In this document: positions 50,680-58,604 of the stretch, one piece after another
Layout: each line of letters opens with the position of its first letter
Position numbering within the stretch: position 1 is the first letter of the stretch
Virus record (IMG/VR): IMGVR_UViG_3300028864_000014
Location: 62,001-126,000 of that record
Strand: one strand, 5' to 3'
Length of the DNA stretch: 64,000 bases
Source: a virus
Translations under genes and position numbers: made by a program
The notes under the pieces: model-generated
What the model was told of the DNA's origin: nothing
Database searches by the model: none
Seen by the model: the letters and a program-made list of their open reading frames with translations, nothing else

Positions 50680-51899
50680 TTATACACTAATCCTGCCTGC
50701 CAATAAGTTTTTCCAGACACAGTTATATATTCATAGTCACTTAATCCATCAACAGTAATTTCATCTATTTCTGTTTCACTTGAATAATTAACTGGTTCTC
50801 CATTCCATGCTGATATATTAATTAAACTTGAAATTCTATCAATTCTGCAAGCCAAACCTACTTTATCAGAACCAGAAAAACATAATCCTATTATTTTTTT
50901 AGTTCCTGAAAAATCTGCAATTAACGCAGAACCAGAATCTCCATGCCAAATAGGATAATCACACATATCACTTATTGGTTGAGTTGTACCAGTTGTTGCT
51001 ACAAAAACTATAAGATCAGAAAACACAATAGGAGTACTAACTCCTTGAATATTATATGATACTGTTGCTACTGCAGGAGATTGATAAACTAATAATTTAG
51101 TGATATATTCACCTTTAGCTCCTGTTGTTCTACCTGCACTATATAATAATGGATTATATGATATATTACCTGGTTTTAATAAGTTATTTATTTCGTCTGT
51201 TGTTGCAAATGAGTAAGAAGATGATTCTAATCCTTCTTGATTATATGATGTTTTTTTATTTATGTAAGTTTGTCCAGAATAAATTGTTGTCAATGAAACC
51301 TCTGCATAATTATATTCAGTTTGCCTTATAGGATAATATCTTTTAACTATTCCAATTGGAAACATATCATTTGGTGTTTCATGTTTTTGTCCTACTATAT
51401 TACCTTTGATATTATATATTTCTCCATCTATTGATCTTTCTGAACATATAGAAGAATCATCAGAAAATACATGATTATTTGATACTCCAACTAATGAATT
51501 TGTTTCATTATCTATAGCTAAAAATCCCAATGTACCAGAATAATTATACATTGATGTAATATTACTACAAGAAACTCCACATTTCAATGGACGAAATGTA
51601 TTTCTGTTTGATGGGGGAATTGTTTCCCAATCATAAAAAGAATCATCACAAAATTTTTCATAGCTACCAATTACTACATCAGTTTTTATTGTTTCATCAC
51701 CAATAACTAATGAATCTGGTAATAATTGTTCTGGTTTCAATTTATCATTATCAATTTTATCTTTAACAGTAAAAACTATTGATAACTCATCAGATATTAT
51801 TCCACTAGTGGTTTTATACCCATATCCAACTCCAATTATATTATCATCAGTATTTTTATGATACTCTTCTAATTTTTTTAATAACTCTTCTTGATTCAT
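50676..51899 (-). CDS. Trypsin-like (NAL1-type) serine protease-like protein
   Basis: The 407-residue protein follows the NAL1-type layout: GVGYGYKT near 22-30, DELSIVFTVKDKI, TDVVIGSYE near 75, GTLGFLA, then VSNNHVFSD with His143, and WHGDSGSALIA with Ser322 in GDSG. The usual catalytic Asp segment (D-A-A/V) appears as NYAEVSL (197-203), so the Asp is replaced or shifted. It may be a virion-associated maturation protease or a host-acting enzyme. The last 50 residues are beta-rich and virion-like (GLSDYEYITVSGKTYW). It is downstream of two genes of the same strand. Confidence 0.75.
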   Translation of the reverse strand: MNQEELLKKLEEYHKNTDDNIIGVGYGYKTTSGIISDELSIVFTVKDKIDNDKLKPEQLLPDSLVIGDETIKTDVVIGSYEKFCDDSFYDWETIPPSNRNTFRPLKCGVSCSNITSMYNYSGTLGFLAIDNETNSLVGVSNNHVFSDDSSICSERSIDGEIYNIKGNIVGQKHETPNDMFPIGIVKRYYPIRQTEYNYAEVSLTTIYSGQTYINKKTSYNQEGLESSSYSFATTDEINNLLKPGNISYNPLLYSAGRTTGAKGEYITKLLVYQSPAVATVSYNIQGVSTPIVFSDLIVFVATTGTTQPISDMCDYPIWHGDSGSALIADFSGTKKIIGLCFSGSDKVGLACRIDRISSLINISAWNGEPVNYSSETEIDEITVDGLSDYEYITVSGKTYWQAGLVYN

Positions 51900-52492
51900 A
51901 TTTTTTTTATTTCATTTGGTATATGTATAAACAATGTCTTAACTTTAAGTTTTTTGTCAATTATCTCGAATGCATTATTTGTTATTGTGGTTGTTGTGGT
52001 TGTAGTGTATATATCATTTGATATAGTTGATGTGATAATTATTACCGTTGTATTGGCTGTACTTGTATTTATCTTTGATTCTAATTGTGAAACATTTAAT
52101 ACTTGTTCATTTGATTGATATAACGGATGACTAGATATTATTTTAGTGTTTTTCCATGTACTACCATTTGATATTCTAAAAACCAATTTATCTTCTGATT
52201 CGTATCTTATATCTAATATTGATGTTATAAAATATTGTAAAAATTTCTTTGTTGAAGTATTGTCAAAATTATAAGATAAATACTCATTTAAAGTATTTAT
52301 TTTTTTATTGATAAATTCTATAGGAATATTATTAATATTCAATTTCATATCTGCTAAAAATGAAATATTATTTATATTTAAAAAATCTTTTATGTTTTTG
52401 GACTCTCCTATATGAAGACTAAATGTCACCCAATGATCAATAAACCAGCATTTCGCAATTGGTAATTTTGAATATTCAACTGATTTTTTCAT
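51896..52492 (-). CDS. Hypothetical protein, possible virion or assembly protein
   Basis: The 198-residue protein is not recognised. It has a low-complexity TTTTTTTI stretch near 165 and beta-rich C-terminus. Its location between a packaged-protein-like domain gene and the protease gene suggests a shared minus-strand unit (53119-50676). Confidence 0.6.
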   Translation of the reverse strand: MKKSVEYSKLPIAKCWFIDHWVTFSLHIGESKNIKDFLNINNISFLADMKLNINNIPIEFINKKINTLNEYLSYNFDNTSTKKFLQYFITSILDIRYESEDKLVFRISNGSTWKNTKIISSHPLYQSNEQVLNVSQLESKINTSTANTTVIIITSTISNDIYTTTTTTTITNNAFEIIDKKLKVKTLFIHIPNEIKKI

Positions 52493-52498
52493 TTTATT

Positions 52499-53119
52499 TT
52501 ATTTTTTTATCAAATCATTTACTTTATCTAATTTACTTAATGGAAAAATCCATCCAGCCTTTTTTTCGCCAGTTTTAGGATCAGTCAAAAATTTATTATA
52601 TCTACATCCTAATTCTAATAAATCTTCTTTAATTTCTTTTGTTCCTTTTCCAAAAATAGCATATGCTTTATCTGAATATTTAACTAATTCAATATCAGAG
52701 TATTCTTTTTTATCAAATGTGGATATTGATTTTATGTGTTTTAATTCTGATATCTCTTTTTTTGGTTCTTTCAAAATATCCTTTTTATGTAGCATAAATA
52801 ATTCAGATAAAAGCATTTGATTTCCTTCTTCATCTTCCCAATGTTTAGAAAATTTGTGCTGAGATATCACATATTTTTTAAGCAGTGAATTTACTAAAAC
52901 AGAATCTATTTTTGTTTTTAAATTTCCTATTTTTATAAATTCCAAATCATCTTTCCACTCTCCTTTACCTAATCCTGTTTTAGCTTTAAAGCTATTTAAT
53001 TTAAGATATAAATCATCGTTACTCATATCTAATAATATTTTAGCCTCAACAGACTTATAATCATAATCCCATGAGTAATAAGACTTATTTGTTGCTAATA
53101 ATTTAAGATTTTCATTCAT
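52499..53119 (-). CDS. Protein with C-terminal (A-x-x-G-x-[TK]-K-x-I) domain
   Basis: The 206-residue protein ends with a domain of about 55 residues seen attached to many phage and mobile-element proteins: AIFGKGTKEIKEDLLELGCRYNKFLTDPKTGEKKAGWIFPLSKLDKV. The G-x-T/K-K-x-I, L-G-x-R/C-x-N and G-W-I-F elements are typical. It is an accessory domain of unknown role. The rest (a DYDYKSVEAKI start and a central helical region) is not recognised. A late-type element precedes it. Confidence 0.65.
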   Translation of the reverse strand: MNENLKLLATNKSYYSWDYDYKSVEAKILLDMSNDDLYLKLNSFKAKTGLGKGEWKDDLEFIKIGNLKTKIDSVLVNSLLKKYVISQHKFSKHWEDEEGNQMLLSELFMLHKKDILKEPKKEISELKHIKSISTFDKKEYSDIELVKYSDKAYAIFGKGTKEIKEDLLELGCRYNKFLTDPKTGEKKAGWIFPLSKLDKVNDLIKK

Positions 53120-53156
53120 TTTATATAAAATATGTTTTTTATTACTATTAATTAAA

Positions 53157-53172
53157 TTATATATAAATAAAA
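53157..53172 (-). promoter_or_regulatory. Candidate late promoter (TTTATTTATATATAA)
   Basis: On the minus strand GTTTTATTTATATATA lies about 38 bases before ATG 53119. It matches the core before the resolvase gene (TTTTTATTTATATATAA). Confidence 0.45.
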
Positions 53173-53214
53173 CTTTTTTTATTTTTTCTTTTATAATTAA
53201 AAAAACAAATTAAT

Positions 53215-53529
53215 ATGATTAACTTAGATATAAATATTGGTGTAGGTAATGGAAGTAATAAACTTACTATAAATGTAGAATCAATTAAATCATTCAATAG
53301 AAAAAAAGTAGAAATTGAAAAAATGTTAAGTTATTATTTTTTTGAATTTGATACAGAAAATGTCAGAAATGAGATAAAAGAAAATGTATTGAGAATTCTG
53401 AGTAATGATTTAATAAGTACCAGAATAGAAAAACTTAAAAAATTAAATGATATTTGTGAAGGTGATAATAAATTAAAAAATTATCATCAATACAATATCA
53501 TCAATAATATTGAAATAATAAAAAAATAA
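53215..53529 (+). CDS. Small hypothetical protein
   Basis: The 104-residue protein starts MINLDINIGVGNGSNKLTINV (beta) and continues helical with TRIEKLKKLNDI, a tag-like stretch, before the end. Not recognised. It is followed after five bases by the 53535 gene. Confidence 0.6.
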   Translation: MINLDINIGVGNGSNKLTINVESIKSFNRKKVEIEKMLSYYFFEFDTENVRNEIKENVLRILSNDLISTRIEKLKKLNDICEGDNKLKNYHQYNIINNIEIIKK

Positions 53530-53534
53530 TTATA

Positions 53535-54002
53535 ATGGCAATAGCACAGTTTTCTAATAGTTTGAATAGCTTACATGATGTAGAGCCTATTTATCTAACA
53601 CAATTTGAAGTTAGATTTAATAATACTTTTTTGACTGATAATTGTAGTTCTATAAAAAACGATATTATGATTTTTAATTTATATACTGTTAATGATGAAT
53701 TACAACCATTTCAGATTATAAATAATATGATTAATAATAATACTATTATAAATTATTTAGAAATTATAAATAGTAAAAAAGATGGTACTATAAAATATTG
53801 CTCTTTTTTGAAAAATTTCTCATTTGTCGAAATTTTAGGATTTCTTGATTTTGATTGGGATTCATGGGATAAAAGTGATTCAAAAATTAAAGATTTACGT
53901 GTAAAATTTAAATATGATAAAATGGATGTAGTCACATCAAAAAATTATAACAATTTTTTAAGAAAAATTAAACTTGAGTGCATAACTAAAAAAGATTCAT
54001 AA
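53535..54002 (+). CDS. Probable virion-associated protein, relative of 37045-37662
   Basis: The 155-residue protein starts MAIAQFSNSLNSLHDVEPIYL. It shares LQPFQIINNMI and LRVKFKYDKM segments with the 37045-37662 product. Both could be variants of one beta-rich particle protein. Function unknown. A terminator covers its stop codon. Confidence 0.6.
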   Translation: MAIAQFSNSLNSLHDVEPIYLTQFEVRFNNTFLTDNCSSIKNDIMIFNLYTVNDELQPFQIINNMINNNTIINYLEIINSKKDGTIKYCSFLKNFSFVEILGFLDFDWDSWDKSDSKIKDLRVKFKYDKMDVVTSKNYNNFLRKIKLECITKKDS

Positions 54003-54018
54003 TATATGAATCTTTTTT
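53988..54018. terminator. Bidirectional rho-independent terminator
   Basis: An AAAAAAGATTCATA stem with perfect complement (ATA loop) lies between convergent genes. Confidence 0.85.
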
Positions 54019-54022
54019 ATTT

Positions 54023-54427
54023 TTATTCTTCTTTTTCTTCTTCTAAGAATTCAATCTCATCATCATCATCAATATTTATCAATTTTATATTATCATCATA
54101 TACTACAAATTCTTTCAATTCTTCTATCATATCATAAAAATCTGATTCATCTAAACTATCAAGAAGGTCTGCCAATTCATCTTTTGATGGTTCATAATTA
54201 TCTTCATCTTTATATCCATCTAAACTATTTATACCTTGATTATCTAGAATTTCTAATATCTGATCAATAGCATCATGTTTATATTCCCAAAATGATTCAG
54301 TATTGTCATTCACTCTAACTTCCCATTTATTTTCTATTTCTTCATCATTAGTGGTATTTTCTATTTCCTCGTCATCAAGAATATTTTCTTTTATATATTC
54401 AAATTCATTAAATTTTTTAAGAGCCAT
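54023..54427 (-). CDS. Highly acidic small protein
   Basis: The 134-residue protein is extremely acidic (Asp/Glu stretches near residues 16-30, 60-100 and at the end). The start MALKKFNEFEYIKEN resembles the CTS-like peptides. Such acidity occurs in DNA-mimic inhibitors and in scaffold proteins; neither can be chosen from sequence. A late-type TATATATAC element lies upstream. Confidence 0.62.
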   Translation of the reverse strand: MALKKFNEFEYIKENILDDEEIENTTNDEEIENKWEVRVNDNTESFWEYKHDAIDQILEILDNQGINSLDGYKDEDNYEPSKDELADLLDSLDESDFYDMIEELKEFVVYDDNIKLINIDDDDEIEFLEEEKEE

Positions 54428-54443
54428 AATTTTTCTTTTTTTG

Positions 54444-54456
54444 TATATATAAAAAT
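54444..54456 (-). promoter_or_regulatory. Candidate late promoter (TTTTTATATATAC with A-run)
   Basis: On the minus strand TTTTTATATATAC then A7 lies 16 bases before ATG 54427. It is nearly identical to the element at 44711-44730. Confidence 0.45.
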
Positions 54457-54503
54457 ATAACTAACTATTTTTTATTTTCTTCTATTATATCATTTTTTAT
54501 TTG

Positions 54504-54511
54504 TATCTTTG
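54504..54511 (+). promoter_or_regulatory. Bacteroidota-type -7 element TATCTTTG
   Basis: TATCTTTG preceded by TTTATTTG stands 27 bases before ATG 54539 and would drive the long run of small genes 54539-60840. Confidence 0.7.
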
Positions 54512-54538
54512 TAATTCAAATAATTTAATAAAATTTAT

Positions 54539-55045
54539 ATGAAAAAATTTGAAACCGTATTTAAGACTTGGATAGGGAAAAATACGAATTCACAAATCAA
54601 AGCAATTGATAAAATTTCATCTGAAACAGGAATTGACGCCGAAGATTGGTTCTTTAATAATTTCTTACGTTTACAAACTGGTGATTTTAGTGGAACTGAT
54701 TTTTTAGAGGTACTACTTGAAAATTATTTATGTAATTTGACTCATAAATTTGAAAAAATTGTAGGAGAATATTTAGAAAGCACAGGAACTAGTTTTTATG
54801 GTGAGCCAATATATGATATAGATATTACATTGGATTATGATTATAAAAAAAATTGTATAGTTATTGACGAACAATATGGAAATAAATCTGATATTGAAAA
54901 AATAATAAAATCAATATCTCTTGATAATAAAATACTATTAACTAAAAATAAAATATTTACATACGTCATTAATGAAACAAAATTAAATATATTCTCAGAA
55001 AAAGAAGCAAGAATATTAAAATTGAAACAATTGAATGAAATATAA
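54539..55045 (+). CDS. Hypothetical protein with basic C-terminal tag
   Basis: The 168-residue protein starts MKKFETVFKTWIGK. It has an alpha/beta body with an IDITLDYDYKKNCIVIDEQYG strand pair and ends EARILKLKQLNEI, the R-x-x-K-L tag. Its last codons contain the start of the next gene (ATGAAATATAA). Function unknown. It is first in the 54.5-60.8 kb run. Confidence 0.68.
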   Translation: MKKFETVFKTWIGKNTNSQIKAIDKISSETGIDAEDWFFNNFLRLQTGDFSGTDFLEVLLENYLCNLTHKFEKIVGEYLESTGTSFYGEPIYDIDITLDYDYKKNCIVIDEQYGNKSDIEKIIKSISLDNKILLTKNKIFTYVINETKLNIFSEKEARILKLKQLNEI

Positions 55046-55256
55046 AATTGGCGATATTATCATTTTTAATAAATCTAAAAAATCAAAATCAATCATAATA
55101 GAAATTATTCATCAACATTTATTTCATTATTATAGATTTAGATTTATTGATGAAAATAATACTCACATTATGAGTTGTGAAAATGTAGATAATTCATCAG
55201 AATTCTATATTAATTATATAAGAAAAGAAAAATTAAAAAATATAAATGAAATATAA
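55035..55256 (+). CDS. SH3-like ORFan cassette 1 with RKEKL tag
   Basis: The 73-residue protein starts MKYKIGDIIIFNKSKK, an SH3-like strand start, and ends YIRKEKLKNINEI. It is a paralogue of the next two genes at both ends, with a different middle (HQHLFHYYRFRFIDENN). It overlaps both neighbours by 11 bases through the shared ATGAAATATAA. Confidence 0.72.
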   Translation: MKYKIGDIIIFNKSKKSKSIIIEIIHQHLFHYYRFRFIDENNTHIMSCENVDNSSEFYINYIRKEKLKNINEI

Positions 55257-55471
55257 AATAGGTGATATTATCATTTTTGAAAGTTTCAAAACAAAAATAG
55301 TAAGAATTATTAATAGTAATAATTGTTATGAAATACATACATTTTTTAATAATCAAACATACACACAAGTTGTTCAATCTGAATATGTAGATAGATGCTC
55401 AAAAATAGATATTAAATCTATGAGAAAAGAAAAATTAAAAAATTTAAATGAAATATAAAATAGGTGATATT
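55221..55471 (+). repeat. Two 49-base direct repeats at cassette junctions
   Basis: Positions 55221-55269 and 55423-55471 are identical except for one base. Each covers the end of one ORFan (RKEKLKNxNEI) and the start of the next (MKYKIGD). The sequences between them differ. This could allow recombination to delete or exchange the middle gene. Confidence 0.8.
55246..55458 (+). CDS. SH3-like ORFan cassette 2 with RKEKL tag
   Basis: The 70-residue protein starts MKYKIGDIIIFESFKT and ends MRKEKLKNLNEI. The middle (NSNNCYEIHTFFNNQTYTQVV) is unlike its neighbours. It is enclosed by the two 49-base direct repeats. Function unknown. Confidence 0.72.
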   Translation: MKYKIGDIIIFESFKTKIVRIINSNNCYEIHTFFNNQTYTQVVQSEYVDRCSKIDIKSMRKEKLKNLNEI

Positions 55472-55669
55472 GTGGTTGGCGAAATTTTAAAAATTAAAAT
55501 AGTAAGTATTTTAAATAATAAATATGAATATCGTTTAATGTGCTGTAAAAATCCAAAAGTCACAAATTGGACTACTGAATCAATAGACAATAAAACAGAA
55601 TTAGATAAACAATATTTAAGAAAAGAAAAATTAAAAAAATTATATGATACTTCAGCAATGGCTAAATAA
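55448..55669 (+). CDS. SH3-like ORFan cassette 3 with RKEKL tag
   Basis: The 73-residue protein starts MKYKIGDIVVGEILKIKIV and carries YLRKEKLKKLYDTSAMAK at the end, so the tag is followed by a short extension. It overlaps the next gene by 26 bases. Confidence 0.7.
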   Translation: MKYKIGDIVVGEILKIKIVSILNNKYEYRLMCCKNPKVTNWTTESIDNKTELDKQYLRKEKLKKLYDTSAMAK

Positions 55670-56225
55670 TCCTGATTTTTTGGATAAAAATCAGTTTGAA
55701 AAAAGAAAAGTATTAAAAAGAAGCATATTATCAGATAAATATTGTTTAGTAGGTAAAACATATATATGCTTTGATAATGAAAACTATTGCTCAAATATGA
55801 GATTTTATAGTTCTAATAGCTATTGTAATTTGACTATAGGTAAATCATATGAAATATTAGATCATAAAATTGGTAAGGTAAGAATACTAAATGATAGCAA
55901 CAAAAAAATTTGGACTACAATTAATAGATTTATATATTCAATAAAATATGAAAGAAAAGATAAATTAAAAAAAATATCTAAATCAGATGATGAAATTTTT
56001 ATTGACATATCAGAAAAAAAATTGATTTGTGTTTTATGCGGACAAGAATGGGGAATAGAAAATAAATTCACAAATACATGTGAAAATGTTGAATGTAATG
56101 GCTTTTGTACATGGGGATATTATCCAATGATACCAGAAAGTTTCACAATTGATGATAATGGATTTTGGCATTTAATACCTTTTCCTAAGGATTTAAAAGA
56201 ATTATATAATTATAAAATTAAATAA
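55644..56225 (+). CDS. SH3-like cassette fused to a cysteine-rich (zinc-ribbon-like) domain
   Basis: In the 193-residue protein, residues about 32-112 look like another SH3-like cassette (LVGKTYICFDNE; LTIGKSYEIL) that ends with the tag KYERKDKLKKIS (102-112). A second part then has CVLCGQEWG, C146, C151 and C155 and a final WHLIPFPKD. The tag in mid-protein suggests two genes joined by loss of a stop. A zinc site is likely. Function unknown. Confidence 0.65.
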   Translation: MILQQWLNNPDFLDKNQFEKRKVLKRSILSDKYCLVGKTYICFDNENYCSNMRFYSSNSYCNLTIGKSYEILDHKIGKVRILNDSNKKIWTTINRFIYSIKYERKDKLKKISKSDDEIFIDISEKKLICVLCGQEWGIENKFTNTCENVECNGFCTWGYYPMIPESFTIDDNGFWHLIPFPKDLKELYNYKIK

Positions 56226-56227
56226 AT

Positions 56228-56617
56228 ATGTTAGATAAAAAATCAACTCAACGTATAAAAGACTATGTTATCAGCACAGGTAAAAAGATAACAGTAAAAA
56301 GTGGTAGATGTAGATATAATTTTAGATGTCAAATGAATGCAGTAAATGATGCATTATGTAGTGGTCAAACAACAGTAGGAATGTGTGTTTGTATTAATAG
56401 TGATAATTGTTTTATTCATTTTGTTAATATTTCAAAAAATAACACATTCATTGATAATACATTGGGACAATGGTCAGTTAAATATAAATATTATTTAGTA
56501 AAAATTATTGAAAAAAAAGATTTTTTAAATATAAATGATATTTTTCTTAAATATAGAAAAGAATTGCATCAAAAATTACCTTTATACTTGAGAATGGTAA
56601 ATACAATTGAATTTTAA
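56228..56617 (+). CDS. Hypothetical protein with Cys/His/Asp pattern
   Basis: The 129-residue protein has CRYNFRCQMNAVNDAL near 30, then CFIHFVNISKNNTFIDNTLGQWS near 62-84. The Cys, His and Asp/Asn spacing resembles small papain-like folds, but this is only a pattern. It ends RKELHQKLPLYLRMVNTIEF. The next gene starts immediately after its stop. Confidence 0.55.
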   Translation: MLDKKSTQRIKDYVISTGKKITVKSGRCRYNFRCQMNAVNDALCSGQTTVGMCVCINSDNCFIHFVNISKNNTFIDNTLGQWSVKYKYYLVKIIEKKDFLNINDIFLKYRKELHQKLPLYLRMVNTIEF

Positions 56618-56881
56618 ATGATAATTGATAAAGGTTGGGGATATTGGGATTTGAAAAATTCCACAAGACTTGATGATATTGCATATTATTCATTTGTTCA
56701 AGATTATGTGAAGGACTATAAAGATTCAATATCATTTATGTCAAATATGGATTATGAACCACCTGATCAAACTTGGTTTTATTATCAAAGAAATAAAAAT
56801 AGTCATTATTCTTATCATTACAATAGTGCAAATAATTTTTTAAGAAAAGAAAAACTTGTTAAATTAAAAGAAATACAATAA
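56618..56881 (+). CDS. Small ORFan, paralogue of 42284-42508, with RKEKL tag
   Basis: The 87-residue protein starts MIIDKGWGYWDLKNSTRLDDIAYYSF (shared with the 42284 gene) and ends FLRKEKLVKLKEIQ. The middle is Tyr/Asn/Ser-rich. Function unknown. Confidence 0.68.
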   Translation: MIIDKGWGYWDLKNSTRLDDIAYYSFVQDYVKDYKDSISFMSNMDYEPPDQTWFYYQRNKNSHYSYHYNSANNFLRKEKLVKLKEIQ

Positions 56882-56884
56882 ATA

Positions 56885-57562
56885 ATGAAAAAGAAAATAG
56901 TAATATTCACTGGTGCTGGAATAAGTGCAGAAAGCGGAATTCAAACTTTCAGGGATTCTGACGGACTTTGGGAGCAATATGATGTAAAAGACGTTGCAAC
57001 TATTGATGGTTGGAGAAAAGATAGACAATTAGTTTTAAAATTTTATAATGAAAGACATAAACAATTAGATACTGTAGAACCTAATTCAGCTCATTACTTT
57101 CTTGCTGAATTGGAAAAAAAGTATGATGTTCAGATAGTTACTCAAAATGTCGACGATCTCCATGAGAGAGCAGGAAGTACAAATGTTCTACATCTTCATG
57201 GACAATTAACAAAGATGAGAGCATTTAATAATTTTACTGTTTATGATTGGCCAAAAGATTTTGACATACAAACAGATAGTGTGGATGAAAATGGCGATAC
57301 ATTAAGACCACATATTGTTTGGTTTGGAGAAGCTGTTCCAAATATGGGTAAAGCTGAAAAAATAACAAAAGAAGCAGATATACTTATTGTAATTGGAACA
57401 TCATTACAAGTTTATCCTGCAGCAAATTTATTATATAAAGCAAATTTTAGAGCACCTATATATTATATTGATCCTTCTGATTCTGATATTGGTATAGATA
57501 TTAAAAATTTTACTCATATAAAAGAAACAGCAACAGAAGGAGTTAAAAAATTAAAATTGTGA
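56885..57562 (+). CDS. cobB: Sir2-type NAD-dependent protein deacylase
   Basis: The 225-residue protein has the sirtuin motifs TGAGISAESGI (9-19), FRD (22-24), TQNVDDLH (86-93), the catalytic His in LHLHG (His105), HIVWFGEAVP and IVIGTSLQVYPA. Tyr54 and Arg57 (FYNER) are spaced as the Y-x-x-R pair that binds succinyl/malonyl groups in class III sirtuins, so desuccinylation is likely. The two CxxC pairs of the zinc module are absent, with a shorter insert instead. It could modify host enzymes or remove host NAD-linked marks. It overlaps the next gene by one base. Confidence 0.92.
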   Translation: MKKKIVIFTGAGISAESGIQTFRDSDGLWEQYDVKDVATIDGWRKDRQLVLKFYNERHKQLDTVEPNSAHYFLAELEKKYDVQIVTQNVDDLHERAGSTNVLHLHGQLTKMRAFNNFTVYDWPKDFDIQTDSVDENGDTLRPHIVWFGEAVPNMGKAEKITKEADILIVIGTSLQVYPAANLLYKANFRAPIYYIDPSDSDIGIDIKNFTHIKETATEGVKKLKL

Positions 57563-57879
57563 TGATAGAAAATAAAAGTGAAAAATACGGAAAATATTAT
57601 GGAGAGTTAGTTGATTTTGACTACACTGCAAATATGATATATTCAGATTGGAGCGAGAGAGAGACTTCAATGTTTTGTGAACAACTAGAAGAATACGGAG
57701 TAACAGAAATAATTTTTGACGTTGAAGATGGGGAAAATGAAAATAAATACTCATCAACATTATATATTGAAACAACAGATGAAACAGATTACAAAAAACT
57801 TATGATGTTAATTTTATCAAAACATCCTGATGAGTTTTCAGAAGAAACAAATAATCACTTTAGATTTTGGGTTGATTAA
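57562..57879 (+). CDS. Small hypothetical protein
   Basis: ATG 57562 overlaps the sirtuin stop (TGATG). The 105-residue product is acidic, with EIIFDVEDGENENKYSSTLYIETTDETD forming probable strands and HFRFWVD at the end. Not recognised. It is translationally coupled to the sirtuin. Confidence 0.62.
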   Translation: MIENKSEKYGKYYGELVDFDYTANMIYSDWSERETSMFCEQLEEYGVTEIIFDVEDGENENKYSSTLYIETTDETDYKKLMMLILSKHPDEFSEETNNHFRFWVD

Positions 57880-57909
57880 AAACATTAAACAAATTAAAAA
57901 TATAATATT

Positions 57910-58350
57910 ATGCCAAGTGTTACAGAAAAATTAGAAGAATATTTAAAATTTTTAAAAACTCCTGAGGGAGAAGAAAGCATTCTTGAATTTCAAAAAGTAA
58001 TTCAATTGGAAGAAGATATCAAAAATATAAACATTGAAAGAGTAAAAAAAATGTTCAATGATCAAGAAACTTTTGATTCTTTAGTCAATAGAATAATAAG
58101 AAAAAATGGAGAAGAATGGAGGGACAAATGTTACAAAAATGGTTGTACCCCATATCCAACTCAACTATTATACTCGTTGTTTGATTTAGCAGAAAAAGAA
58201 GGAACTGAAATAACAGAATCTATTGATGATTTTACAAGTCATTTTCCGTCTGACATCTGTGAATATAACGGTTGGCAATTTGCTTTGACATATGGTCAAG
58301 GTACATGTAGTAGTATATACTACAATAAAAAATTAATGTATAGAGATTGA
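57910..58350 (+). CDS. Hypothetical protein
   Basis: The 146-residue protein has a helical acidic first half, then WRDKCYKNGCTPYPTQLLYSLFDLAEKEG, and ends GWQFALTYGQGTCSSIYY. Three cysteines are present. It resembles conserved phage hypothetical proteins, but no function can be assigned. It overlaps the next reading frame by four bases. Confidence 0.62.
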   Translation: MPSVTEKLEEYLKFLKTPEGEESILEFQKVIQLEEDIKNINIERVKKMFNDQETFDSLVNRIIRKNGEEWRDKCYKNGCTPYPTQLLYSLFDLAEKEGTEITESIDDFTSHFPSDICEYNGWQFALTYGQGTCSSIYYNKKLMYRD

Positions 58351-58604
58351 ATTCAATTAAAACAGTAAAATCAAGATATAGTATAACTACAATTTCACCA
58401 AATTTTTATAGTAATTTGTCATTAAGTGGCAATACAAATGATATTATTTCTGGTTCAACTGGATTATTAGAGCAAGGTTATATATTTGTTCCTTATATAA
58501 TGGCTACAACAACATCAATTATTACTGAATCAAGAGAACGTAAGATAAACAGACTAAGAGAAGAAAGAGTAGAAAAACTTAAAAAATTAGGATGGAATGA
58601 CTGA
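58347..58604 (+). CDS. Small protein resembling the end of a virion protein, with RVEKLKKL tag
   Basis: There is no ATG at the 5' end. A TTG at 58347 or ATG 58500 would have to serve as start. The first 50 residues (VKSRYSITTISPNFYSNLSLSG, GYIFVPYIMATTTS) look like the C-terminal tail of a phage capsid or tail protein, followed by EERVEKLKKLGWND. It may be a relic of a structural gene captured into the cassette array, or a real short protein. It overlaps the next gene by eight bases. Confidence 0.5.
   Translation: MNSIKTVKSRYSITTISPNFYSNLSLSGNTNDIISGSTGLLEQGYIFVPYIMATTTSIITESRERKINRLREERVEKLKKLGWND

Noticed and set aside
51891-52118. Hydrophobic plus-strand frame rich in Val/Ile
   Set aside because: It is antisense to the Thr-rich low-complexity part of the 51896-52492 gene. 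ACA/ACC codons read backwards give Val/Cys-rich sequence.
54023-54427. DNA-mimic anti-restriction protein
   Set aside because: Extreme acidity alone is not enough. No match to Ocr/ArdA patterns is seen and scaffold-like proteins are equally acidic.
55444-55794. 116-codon minus-strand frame rich in Phe/Leu/Ile
   Set aside because: It is antisense to two tagged ORFans with matched paralogues. The hydrophobic look arises from reverse-reading Lys/Asn codons.
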